A stretch of DNA of 64,000 nt, taken from positions 1,550,001 to 1,614,000 of the forward strand of contig NZ_CP189974.1 of NCBI RefSeq assembly GCF_051549785.1. Reading direction: 5' to 3'. Positions within the stretch are counted from its first letter, which is position 1, and each line of letters starts with the position of its first letter. Source of the stretch: Caldatribacterium sp051549785. Lineage in GTDB: Bacteria; Atribacterota; Atribacteria; Atribacterales; Caldatribacteriaceae. Below are positions 25,362 through 33,096 of the stretch, piece by piece. Position numbers and translations under genes: made by a program. The notes below the pieces were generated by a model. That model searched no databases and was not told where the DNA came from. It was given only the letters and a program-made list of their open reading frames with translations.

Positions 25362-27321
25362 TGCCCTTGCACCCAAGCTCATGGGCCAAAAGGTACACCC
25401 GGAAGACATCCTGAGGGGTTGCGGACTCCGGGAGATTCACCGTTTTCGAAACGGCGTTGTCCACGTACTTCTGGAAGGTTGCCTGAACCCGGACATGGAA
25501 CTCCGGGGGAATCTCTAAAGCGGTGAGAAAGAGGCGGTGCAGGGTTTCAGGAATGCCCTCAACGCCCGCCATGGTCCCTCGCTCGAGCACAGCTTTCCGA
25601 ACCTCCTCCGGAATACCAAAGCGCTGGAACATCTCTTCAAGGAGAGGATGGACCTCAACGAGTTCGGTGTGCTCCAGGACATACCTTCGAAAGGCCAGAG
25701 CAAAAAGGGGCTCGATGCCACTTGAGCAGGATGCAATGATGCTTATGGATCCTGTGGGAGCAATGGAGAGCAGGGTGGCGTTGCGAAGGGGAAGGTTCTT
25801 CTTTGCCCAGACGCTCTGGGGGTAATTGGGGAAGGTGCCACGTCGCGCAGCAAGATCCAGAGAGGCCATCCGGGCTTCAAGGGCGATGAAGTGCATCACC
25901 TCGGCAGCAATCTTGAGGGCCTCTTCGGAAAAATAGGGAATGCCAAGCTGCACCAGCATATCCGCAAACCCCATCACTCCAAGACCAATTTTCCGGTTCC
26001 CCTTCACCATCTTCTCAATGGCTTCCAGGGGATACCGGTTAGCCTCGATGACGTTATCCAGGAAATGCACCGCCTTCCACACCACTTCCCGAAGGCGGTC
26101 GTACTGGATTTTCCCTCCCCTGACGAACTTCGCTAAATTTAGAGAACCGAGGTTACAGGATTCATAGGGCAAAAGGGGGACCTCACCACAGGGGTTGGTG
26201 GCCACGATGTCTCCAAGGTGAGGGGTGGGGTTTGCGCGGTTCATTGTGTCAAGGAAAAGGAGGCCTGGCTCCCCGCTTCTCCAGGCACTCTCGGCAATTG
26301 TTTCAAAGAGTTCCCGGGCATTCACCCGTTCCCAGACCTTCCCATCCCGGGGGTTGACGAGTTCCACCTTGTCACCGCGTTTCACCCTTTCGATTTCCTC
26401 ATCCGTTATGGCCACCGAGAGGTTGAAGTTCTCCAGAAACCCTGGCTTTTCCTTGGCCCGAATGAACTCCCGAATATCGGGGTGGTTGAATCGAAGGACC
26501 CCCATGTTTGCACCCCGGCGCCGACCACCCTGCTTCACCACGTCTGTAGCCGCGTCGAAAATCCGCATGAACGACACAGGACCCGAGGCCCGTCCACCCG
26601 TGGAAGCCACGATGTCGCCTTTCGGACGAAGGGCGGAAAAACTGAATCCCGTTCCTCCTCCGGATTTGTGGATGATGGCCATCTCCTTCAGGGTCGTGAA
26701 AATCGAGTCAATGGAATCCTCAACGGGAAGGACGAAACACGCCGAAAGCTGCCCAAGGGATGTCCCCGCATTCATGAGGGTGGGGGAGTTGGGGAGAAAG
26801 ACGAGAGAGGTGAGGAGCTCAAAAAATTCCTCAAAGGTTCTTGACGCATCCTCTCCGAAGGCCCTGTCCACCTCGGCGATGGAGCGGGCAACCCGCTCCA
26901 TCATGCCCTTTGGGGTTTCGATGACGTTTCCTTCGCTGTCTTTCAGGAGGTATCGTTCCTTCAGCACCCGCACCGCGTTCAGGGAGAGTTTCAAATCGTC
27001 CCGTACCCCGAAGAGCTCCCATTTCGCCTTTCGGAGAGAACGCCTTTTCTCCCGGTACAGAATATACGTCCGGGCGACCTCGGAAAGACCTTCTCGCATG
27101 AGCACTTCCTCAACGATATCCTGAATCCTCTCGACCTCGGGAATGTCGCTGACCCGCTCGGAAAGCAGGCGAACGACCTTCTCAGCCAGGGTGTGGGCAA
27201 GCTCGGGATCCTCTCTCCCACAAGCAGAAAGCGCCCGGGAAAGGGCCGAAACAATCTTTTCCCTTTGGAAGGGTTCAAGAGTCCCATCCCGCTTTCGCAC
27301 ATACTCAAAAGGCACCGTCAT
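25282..27321 (-). CDS. nrdJ: Adenosylcobalamin-dependent (class II) ribonucleotide reductase
   Basis: It reduces ribonucleotides to deoxyribonucleotides using B12, so it works with or without oxygen. The 679-residue protein has an N-terminal ATP-cone (VRKRDGTLEPFQREKIVSAL), the substrate loop FLPNSPTLMNAGT, catalytic NPCGE with ESCNLGSLNL following, APTGSISIIA, and a terminal redox pair C-E-E-C (676-679) that reloads the active site via thioredoxin. Short length fits the NrdJ of thermophiles. It is the last gene of a five-gene run with the HAD phosphatase (4-base overlap) and meets the lpxB-like gene head-on. Confidence 0.95.
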   Translation of the reverse strand: MTVPFEYVRKRDGTLEPFQREKIVSALSRALSACGREDPELAHTLAEKVVRLLSERVSDIPEVERIQDIVEEVLMREGLSEVARTYILYREKRRSLRKAKWELFGVRDDLKLSLNAVRVLKERYLLKDSEGNVIETPKGMMERVARSIAEVDRAFGEDASRTFEEFFELLTSLVFLPNSPTLMNAGTSLGQLSACFVLPVEDSIDSIFTTLKEMAIIHKSGGGTGFSFSALRPKGDIVASTGGRASGPVSFMRIFDAATDVVKQGGRRRGANMGVLRFNHPDIREFIRAKEKPGFLENFNLSVAITDEEIERVKRGDKVELVNPRDGKVWERVNARELFETIAESAWRSGEPGLLFLDTMNRANPTPHLGDIVATNPCGEVPLLPYESCNLGSLNLAKFVRGGKIQYDRLREVVWKAVHFLDNVIEANRYPLEAIEKMVKGNRKIGLGVMGFADMLVQLGIPYFSEEALKIAAEVMHFIALEARMASLDLAARRGTFPNYPQSVWAKKNLPLRNATLLSIAPTGSISIIASCSSGIEPLFALAFRRYVLEHTELVEVHPLLEEMFQRFGIPEEVRKAVLERGTMAGVEGIPETLHRLFLTALEIPPEFHVRVQATFQKYVDNAVSKTVNLPESATPQDVFRVYLLAHELGCKGITVYRYESRPQQVLYLGVSEAPCEEC

Positions 27322-27974
27322 CCCTCCTCTTCATACCGTTTTCGAACCCACAGGAACATCTCCCGGGGTGTAGCGAAAACGTACTCCGCCGTGATACGCT
27401 CTGCCTCGGCACGGTGGAAAGAGTCCCAAAGTGCCAGGGCAAAGGCCACTTGAGCCCCGTGTGCAGCCTGGGCATCGAGTGGAGAATCCCCCACATAGAG
27501 CGCATTCTGGGGAGGCACTCCGAAGTGCTCGAGAATCCGGACCACCCCATCAGGATGGGGCTTGGCTTGCCGCACCTCGTCTCCACACAGGACGAAGTCA
27601 AAGAGGCGTTCGAGGTTGAACCTCCGAAGGGTTATGGAAGCGCTTTTTCTCCCCTTGGAGGTGAACAGCGCCTGTCTTACTCCCTTCCTTCGGAGGTACT
27701 CAAGAATTTCCAGAACTTCAGGAAAAGGCGTTACAAGGCGGTCGTGTTCCTGCTCGTAGAACTCATAGAATGCCCGCAGGGCCTCGTCCTTCTTCTCCCG
27801 CCCCACAATTTGCTCAATAACGACATCCTCCGGAGGACCGTAGAGACCGACGATATCTCGAGGAGTCATGAAGCGCCCGGCAAAACGCTCGGCCACCCAC
27901 TGGAAAGCTCCCCAGAGGAGCCTGGAACTCCCGATGACAGTGTTGTCGAGATCCCAGATAAAAAGTTCAAACAT
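27318..27974 (-). CDS. HAD-family phosphatase (phosphoglycolate phosphatase-like)
   Basis: The 218-residue protein has motif I DLDNT at 8-12 (nucleophile Asp8), a helical cap, motif II LFTSKG, motif III Lys in the AKPHPDG segment, and motif IV VGDSPLDAQAAHGAQV. This is the Gph/PGP-like subclass. The substrate may be phosphoglycolate or a nucleotide; the neighbours hpt and nrdJ suggest nucleotide salvage or housekeeping. It overlaps hisC by 8 bases and nrdJ by 4. Confidence 0.85.
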   Translation of the reverse strand: MFELFIWDLDNTVIGSSRLLWGAFQWVAERFAGRFMTPRDIVGLYGPPEDVVIEQIVGREKKDEALRAFYEFYEQEHDRLVTPFPEVLEILEYLRRKGVRQALFTSKGRKSASITLRRFNLERLFDFVLCGDEVRQAKPHPDGVVRILEHFGVPPQNALYVGDSPLDAQAAHGAQVAFALALWDSFHRAEAERITAEYVFATPREMFLWVRKRYEEEG

Positions 27975-29025
27975 GGGCTTCCTCTAAAAGGGCAGTGATA
28001 TGGTGTACGAGCAATTCCATCTCCCTCTCGGTCCCGATGGAAATTCGAAGAGCATCAGGCCATTCGGGGAAATACCGGACAAGGACCTTCCGGCGCTTCA
28101 GCGCTTCGTACAGGAAACGGAGGTCAACCCCTGCTTTTCTCACCATGACGAAATTCGCCTCGGAAGGGTAGACGAAAAACCCCAGCGCCCTCATTCTCTC
28201 CGAGAACCACTCGCGGGTGCTTCTTATGCGGGCGATGTTCTCCCGAACGTACTCGAGGTCTTCCAGGGCCGCGCAGGCACCAACCTGGGAGAGAATGTTC
28301 ACGTTGTACGAGGCCTTGGCCTTGAGGAGCTCTCGAACGACCGCGGGGTGGGCAAAGAGGAAACCGACGCGCAGTCCTGCAAGGGAAAAGGATTTCGAGA
28401 GAGTCCGGACAAGGACAAGGTTTTCATACCGCTCAAGAAGAGGAAGGGCACTTTCCGGAGCGAAATCGACATAGGCTTCGTCAACGACCACAGGGCAGGC
28501 TGAACCCTGCACGAGCCTCTCGATATCCCTGGGGGGAATGAACGTTCCCGTGGGGGAGTTGGGGTTACAGAGGAACTTCAACCGCGCAGAAGCCGTAACA
28601 AGGGCCTCGGGAAGGGAGAAGTCTTCGGGAAAGGGTATTTCCAGAGGCACTCCTCCCTGGAGAAGCGTAAGAACCCGGTAGTACGTGTAGGTGGGGACGG
28701 GGTAGGCGACCCTGTCCCCCGGGTCCACGAAGATTCGCACCACAAGGTCGAGAAGCTCATCCGAACCGTTCCCGACGAGAATCCAGTCCTCCGGAATCCC
28801 GTACACCGCGGAGGCCTTCTGTCTCACCGCATCACTCAGTGGAGGAGGATACAGCGCCAGAGAACGGGAGGTAAGGAACTCCTGAAGCGCCGCAATGACT
28901 CTTGGGGATGGAGGATAGGGATTCTCGTTGGTGTTGAGTTTCACGAATCCCCCTTCTTTTGGCTGTTCCCCGGGTGTATATCCCTGCATGGCAAGAATGG
29001 CTCTGCGAAACTCCACAACGTTCAC
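27967..29025 (-). CDS. hisC: Histidinol-phosphate aminotransferase
   Basis: A PLP class I/II aminotransferase of 352 residues. N-terminal LNTNENPYPPSP (30-41) is the HisC signature; NPNSPTG is at 154-160, the Schiff-base Lys211 is in TLSKSFSLAG, and the Arg of GLRVGF follows. It converts imidazole-acetol phosphate to histidinol phosphate and can often also transaminate aromatic amino acids. It stands apart from hisZ-hisG-hisD at 58335-61474, in an operon with hpt and nrdJ. Confidence 0.9.
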   Translation of the reverse strand: MNVVEFRRAILAMQGYTPGEQPKEGGFVKLNTNENPYPPSPRVIAALQEFLTSRSLALYPPPLSDAVRQKASAVYGIPEDWILVGNGSDELLDLVVRIFVDPGDRVAYPVPTYTYYRVLTLLQGGVPLEIPFPEDFSLPEALVTASARLKFLCNPNSPTGTFIPPRDIERLVQGSACPVVVDEAYVDFAPESALPLLERYENLVLVRTLSKSFSLAGLRVGFLFAHPAVVRELLKAKASYNVNILSQVGACAALEDLEYVRENIARIRSTREWFSERMRALGFFVYPSEANFVMVRKAGVDLRFLYEALKRRKVLVRYFPEWPDALRISIGTEREMELLVHHITALLEEAHV

Positions 29026-29588
29026 CGTCCCTTCCCCATCTGTTTCAGAACCTGCGTGCTCCTCCCAGAGGGGTCATAAAGAGCGTAGACTTCCTGGAGG
29101 TTCCGGAAATCCCCCCGGAAATCCAGGCCGTATCCCACAACGTAAATATCCGGAATTTCGAAACAGAAGTAGTGAACCTCGACCTCGGCGATACGACGAA
29201 CCGGACAATTCAGGAAGCTGCACACCCGGACACTCCGGGGAAGCCGCCGCTCAAGGTTTCGCACAAGGAAATTCAGCGTAAGCCCCGTATCCACGATGTC
29301 CTCAAGAATAAGGACATGGCGTCCCTTAAGGTCCACATCCACGTCTTTCTCGATCTCAGCCCGTCGAAGTCCCAGGCGGAAAGGAGAGAGGGCCATAAAG
29401 TCAAGGTCAAAGGGAATTGTGAGCGCCCTTGTGAGGTCCACGGCAAAGTACACCGCTCCCCGAAGAATAACAATGAGAACCGGTCGTTCTCCTCTGTAAT
29501 CCCGGTCAATTTCATGGGCGACCTCCTCGACACGCCGCTGAATTTCTTCACGGGTGAACACCCGCGTTCCCAACCGGGGATCACTCAT
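29022..29588 (-). CDS. hpt: Hypoxanthine phosphoribosyltransferase
   Basis: The purine salvage enzyme makes IMP or GMP from base and PRPP. The PRPP loop is ILEDIVDTGLT, preceded by the flexible-loop segment and followed by the purine-contact region IPDIYVVGYGLDF, with FRNLQEVYALYD at the end, matching bacterial Hpt (usual 175-185 residues). ATG 29588 is preferred to the upstream TTG because GAGGA lies five bases before it and the start overlaps the preceding stop (ATGAGTGA). It overlaps hisC by 4 bases. Confidence 0.93.
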   Translation of the reverse strand: MSDPRLGTRVFTREEIQRRVEEVAHEIDRDYRGERPVLIVILRGAVYFAVDLTRALTIPFDLDFMALSPFRLGLRRAEIEKDVDVDLKGRHVLILEDIVDTGLTLNFLVRNLERRLPRSVRVCSFLNCPVRRIAEVEVHYFCFEIPDIYVVGYGLDFRGDFRNLQEVYALYDPSGRSTQVLKQMGKGR

Positions 29589-30501
29589 GGTCGTCCTCAA
29601 GGTCGAATTTCCTCAAGATGTGTTCATAGTCCCGGGCGTACACGACCTTGATCTTCACCTCCGGATAGAGCTCCTTGAGCTTTCGAATCTTCCGGTTCTT
29701 GCGCCAGGTAAGCTTCTGCTTCTGGGTGGTGAGCTCGATGAAGAGGTCGAAATCCGGGAGGTAGAAATCGGGGGCAAAGGCCTCCACCACATTCCCTTCA
29801 CTATCCCACTCAAGCGGGAACGTCCGGGGCTCGTAGAGCCAGCGAATACCATAGAAGTCGAGAATTCGGGCAAACTCCTCCTCTGAAGGGTGAGAGAACA
29901 CCACAGGCTTTTCCAGGAACCCTTCCCTGGTGAAGAACGACCCCTGTTGACCCGATACCGGAAGTCGTGTCCTTTTCATGGCCTCAAGAACGAGCTGGCA
30001 GGACTCCTCAACGTCGTAAAAGGCGGTGTTGAGGACAAAGTGGTAATGGAGGGGGTTACGCCAGTCCACCCCGAAGAACCTGAGGAGGAATTTCTCCCGC
30101 TGCCGGTCCTGCTCGGCAAGGATGCGCGAGGCCGTGACCTCATCCTGACGGTACCGCTCCATAATGCGTCGGAGCCTCACCGGTACCGGAGCCACCACGA
30201 GGAGATGGAACGCCTTCGCACAACGGGCAAGGAGTTTCTGTCCTCCTCGTCCAAGGAGAACAAAGGCCCGTTTCTCGGCAAGCTCCTCGAGGAGCTTGCC
30301 GACCTCCGCCATCCAGCGCTCTCGCTCTCCCTCTTCCTCAGGAGGTTCAGGAGAAAGCGCAGGGGAATGGCCCTCGAGGAGAACCATCCACTGTTCTCTG
30401 TTGATGAGCTCATAGCCCAAAATTCTTGAGAGTCTCAGGGCCACCTCATCTCCCAGGCTCTCAACCTCTCGAGAAACTGTGATGACTGAGAAGTTCCCCA
30501 T
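29581..30501 (-). CDS. Cytidylate kinase-like protein fused to a PD-(D/E)XK-like domain
   Basis: The first ~170 residues read like the Cytidylate_kin2 family: NFSVITVSREVESLGDEVAL and RAFVLLGRGGQKLLA, with VVAPVPVRLRRIMERY as the lid region, but the usual GSGG loop is degraded. The last ~110 residues look like a DUF559/Vsr-type nuclease fold: Asp in FAPDFYLPDFDLFIELTT (Asp, then Glu-x-Thr where ExK is usual) and a final strand KIKVVYARDYEHIL. ATG 30501 is chosen since the promoter would place transcription start near 30515. The ancestral kinase activity may be lost. It overlaps hpt by 8 bases and is first in that operon. Confidence 0.6.
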   Translation of the reverse strand: MGNFSVITVSREVESLGDEVALRLSRILGYELINREQWMVLLEGHSPALSPEPPEEEGERERWMAEVGKLLEELAEKRAFVLLGRGGQKLLARCAKAFHLLVVAPVPVRLRRIMERYRQDEVTASRILAEQDRQREKFLLRFFGVDWRNPLHYHFVLNTAFYDVEESCQLVLEAMKRTRLPVSGQQGSFFTREGFLEKPVVFSHPSEEEFARILDFYGIRWLYEPRTFPLEWDSEGNVVEAFAPDFYLPDFDLFIELTTQKQKLTWRKNRKIRKLKELYPEVKIKVVYARDYEHILRKFDLEDDHE

Positions 30502-30521
30502 TCCCCTTTTCACCGGCTTCT

Positions 30522-30529
30522 ATTATACT
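30522..30529. promoter_or_regulatory. Overlapping divergent -10 elements
   Basis: The sequence ATTATACT holds TATAAT on the minus strand (30527-30522) and TATACT on the plus strand (30524-30529). It could start transcription both ways: toward the kinase-fusion operon and toward the beta-propeller gene. Neither has a good -35. On the plus strand the start would lie about three bases before ATG 30539. Confidence 0.55.
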
Positions 30530-30538
30530 ATCCTGAGG

Positions 30539-31780
30539 ATGGAAAACCCAGGGAAGAAGACGAGGAGCTGGAAAAAACGCACAATCGCAGGATTCCTCTA
30601 CCTTGCCGTTTGGGGAATCTTGTCCATTCTGCCCGTTTCTTTGGGATGGGCAAAAGACCTCTTCTTCTTCGACTATACTCCTGAGCACGTTTTTGCTCCC
30701 CTTGAAGGTTTCCTCGAGGACGTGCTCCACAGAAAGCCCAGGCCCTTCCCCCGGCCACCTCTTGAGGACCTGAAGAAGGGCGTGTTTCCCGACACCCTGG
30801 TGACCGAAGGAGACGTTTTGCTCTTTGGATACGCCAAGGAGGATTGGCTCTTCTTCGAAGTCTGGGACCTTGGGGCCTCCCGGAAGGTTCTGGGCATGGT
30901 TCGTCGCCTCGAGGAAAGCGCTGCCCTTCTTGAGGCGATGAAGCGCCGGATTCCCGAAATACTTGGACGGGCAAAAGAGTGGAAGGTCCTCTTCGTCCGC
31001 CAGGAAGGCGGTCGCTCGTTCGTCGTCTTCTCGGATCTTGCAGGAAAACGGGAGGTTTCGTTCCCCTTCCCGGAAAGTGGAGGCGTGCTTGAGACCATTA
31101 CCATGACTCCCGATGGACAATCCCTCCTTGCTGTGGTTTCCTGCGCAGGTGTGCCCAACATTTTCCGGGTTGACCTTTACCCCCGCAGGGTGCAGCGTTT
31201 GAGCCTCCGAGAGTTTTCAGACTTCTCCCCCACCTTTTCCCCCTCCCGGGGAACCATTTTCTTTCTTTCGGAGCGAGGGGGAAAAAGGGGCATCTACGAG
31301 ATGCACCTCGATGGGTCAAGACAGCGAGAGCTTTTGGCGCGAGACGCCCCTCTGGGGTGGCTCTCCGCATCCCGGTATACCGAAACCCTTGCGTTTTCTG
31401 AATTCCGGGAAGGGCAATGGAAGCTGGTGCTCTGGAATCCCCTCGAAGGACGGGAAGACGTTCTGAACTTTCCGGGTAACGTCCTTTATCCTACCTTTGG
31501 AGGACGAGAACGGCTCTTCTTCATCGGGGAACAGGAGGGAAGGTACGACGTGTATGAGCTCTCTCCTCAAAAATCCTGGACCAGGTTGACGAACGACGGT
31601 CTCCCCAAGGCATACCTTGCAGCAACCCCTGATGGTCAGAAGCTGGCCTTCTGCGTGGAGAAAGACCCTGGAAACTGGGACGTGGCTGTCCTCGACCTGG
31701 TAAAAAGGAGAACTGTGCGGCTCACCGCCTCCTGGGCCAGGGAGCAGAGTCCAGTTTTCGCTCCCCTTCCCATGTACTGA
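30539..31780 (+). CDS. Exported TolB-like beta-propeller protein
   Basis: The 413-residue protein begins with a long signal or anchor (TIAGFLYLAVWGILSILPVS, about residues 15-34). The second half has repeated TolB/WD40-like blades: FSDFSPTFSPSRGTIFFLSE, GGKRGIYEMHLDGSRQREL, AYLAATPDGQKLAFCVE. It probably sits in the periplasm. The first 130 residues are a separate uncharacterised domain. The ATG at 30539 has GAGG immediately before it, too near to serve as a ribosome site, so the message may be leaderless. The thioredoxin-like gene follows after 16 bases. Confidence 0.7.
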   Translation: MENPGKKTRSWKKRTIAGFLYLAVWGILSILPVSLGWAKDLFFFDYTPEHVFAPLEGFLEDVLHRKPRPFPRPPLEDLKKGVFPDTLVTEGDVLLFGYAKEDWLFFEVWDLGASRKVLGMVRRLEESAALLEAMKRRIPEILGRAKEWKVLFVRQEGGRSFVVFSDLAGKREVSFPFPESGGVLETITMTPDGQSLLAVVSCAGVPNIFRVDLYPRRVQRLSLREFSDFSPTFSPSRGTIFFLSERGGKRGIYEMHLDGSRQRELLARDAPLGWLSASRYTETLAFSEFREGQWKLVLWNPLEGREDVLNFPGNVLYPTFGGRERLFFIGEQEGRYDVYELSPQKSWTRLTNDGLPKAYLAATPDGQKLAFCVEKDPGNWDVAVLDLVKRRTVRLTASWAREQSPVFAPLPMY

Positions 31781-31796
31781 ACCGGAGGGATACGCC

Positions 31797-32327
31797 GTGA
31801 AGAAAGGTCTTGTGGTGACCATTCTGGGGCTTCTTGTTGTGTTACTCATGCGCTCTTTCCCGGCAGAAGCATCTGTGCGGAAGCTCCCCTCCTTTCGGCT
31901 CTACACGCTCAGGGGAGAAGAGATTCCCTTTCGCCCCCCTTCTTTAGCGATTCTCTTCTTCCTCGACCCTGAGTGTCTTTTTTGCCTTGCCGAGCTCGTA
32001 AAGCTCTACGAACGCACAGAGGACCTTGGGGGGAAGGTTCTGCTCTACCCGGTGTGCTTGCGATGCGATTTCCGGGATGCAAAGCGTCTTGAAGACTCCC
32101 TGGGAGGAAAACACACCATTTACCTCGCCCACCCTCTTCTTCCTGCACTCCTCGGGATCTGGGAAACCCCTGTGCTCTTTCTCGTGAATACAGAGGGTCG
32201 GGTCCTCTATCAGGCCAAGGGTGAGATTGCGTGGGACGACCTTCAATCCCTCCTCTCTGCAAAGAACAACGAGCGTGGTCCTTCTAGGCAAAAAAAGGAT
32301 TCCTGCGTCATAGGTCTGTGTTCCTGA
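31797..32327 (+). CDS. Exported thioredoxin-fold protein
   Basis: The 176-residue protein starts with a signal peptide (VVTILGLLVVLLMRSFPAEA) and continues as a thioredoxin fold: LPSFRLYTLRGEEIPF, FFLDPECLFCLAEL with the redox pair Cys60-Leu-Phe-Cys63, and cis-Pro region WETPVLFLVNTEGRVLY. More cysteines lie in PVCLRCDF and in the terminal CVIGLCS, so it may shuttle disulfides among several sites. A TlpA/ResA-like periplasmic reductase is likely. It starts at GTG 31797 after GGAGG, between the propeller gene and larB. Confidence 0.75.
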   Translation: MKKGLVVTILGLLVVLLMRSFPAEASVRKLPSFRLYTLRGEEIPFRPPSLAILFFLDPECLFCLAELVKLYERTEDLGGKVLLYPVCLRCDFRDAKRLEDSLGGKHTIYLAHPLLPALLGIWETPVLFLVNTEGRVLYQAKGEIAWDDLQSLLSAKNNERGPSRQKKDSCVIGLCS

Positions 32328-32340
32328 AAGGAGGCCGGGT

Positions 32341-33096
32341 ATGGATGTTTTTCCGCTTCTTGAGCGTGTTGCGAGGGGAGAAATCTCCCCGCAGGAAGCG
32401 TATGGCATTCTGAAAAATCTCCCCTTTGCGGACCTTGGTTTTGCCAAGGTCGACCATCACCGGAACCTGCGAAAGGGTTTCCCCGAGGTTGTGTACTGTC
32501 CAGGGAAGAGCCGGGAGCACCTCCTGGCCATCCTGAAAGACCTGGCAGAGCGTGCCCCGAACTTCCTCGCCACCCGTGCAGACCAGGAAACCTATGAGTT
32601 CCTCCGGCAACACCTCCCCTTCCTCTCCTTCCATCCTACCGCCCGCCTCATCTTCGCCGAACGGGAGCCCCGACCCAGAATAGGGAAAATCGTCGTGGTC
32701 ACCGGAGGAACAGCGGATATTCCCATTGCTGAAGAAGCGGCCATTACCGCGGAAATCGCCGGGAACCACGTGGAACGCCTCTTTGACGTTGGTGTTGCAG
32801 GGATTCATCGTCTTCTGGCTCATCTCTCGGTCTTTGAGGGTGCCAATGCGGTGATTGCCGTGGCGGGCATGGAAGGGGCGCTTCCGAGTGTTCTCGCGGG
32901 TCTTGTGAGCGTCCCGGTCATTGCCGTCCCAACGAGTATCGGATACGGAGCTCATCTTTTCGGTCTCGCGCCACTTCTTGCCATGCTTGCAAGCTGCGCA
33001 CCCGGAATGGCAGTGGTCAACATCGATAACGGATTCGGTGCGGGGTTTTTCGCTCACCTCATCAATCAGCTTGCAGAAGGGAGGAAAAGACCCTGA
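32341..33096 (+). CDS. larB: Pyridinium-3,5-biscarboxylate mononucleotide synthase LarB
   Basis: LarB carboxylates and hydrolyses nicotinate adenine dinucleotide, the first step toward the nickel-pincer nucleotide of lactate racemase-type enzymes. The 251-residue protein has a PurE-like core: VVVTGGTADIPIAEEAA, then VAGMEGALPSVLAGLVSVPVIAVPTSIGYG, and the end ASCAPGMAVVNIDNGFGAG. The N-terminal DLGFAKVDHHRNLRKGFPEVV is the LarB signature. It is translationally coupled to larC (4-base overlap). LarE and LarA are not in this window. Confidence 0.93.
   Translation: MDVFPLLERVARGEISPQEAYGILKNLPFADLGFAKVDHHRNLRKGFPEVVYCPGKSREHLLAILKDLAERAPNFLATRADQETYEFLRQHLPFLSFHPTARLIFAEREPRPRIGKIVVVTGGTADIPIAEEAAITAEIAGNHVERLFDVGVAGIHRLLAHLSVFEGANAVIAVAGMEGALPSVLAGLVSVPVIAVPTSIGYGAHLFGLAPLLAMLASCAPGMAVVNIDNGFGAGFFAHLINQLAEGRKRP

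Noticed and set aside
24165..25409. 414-codon minus-strand frame
   Set aside because: It is a shadow of the lpxB-like gene with low-complexity content and no family likeness.
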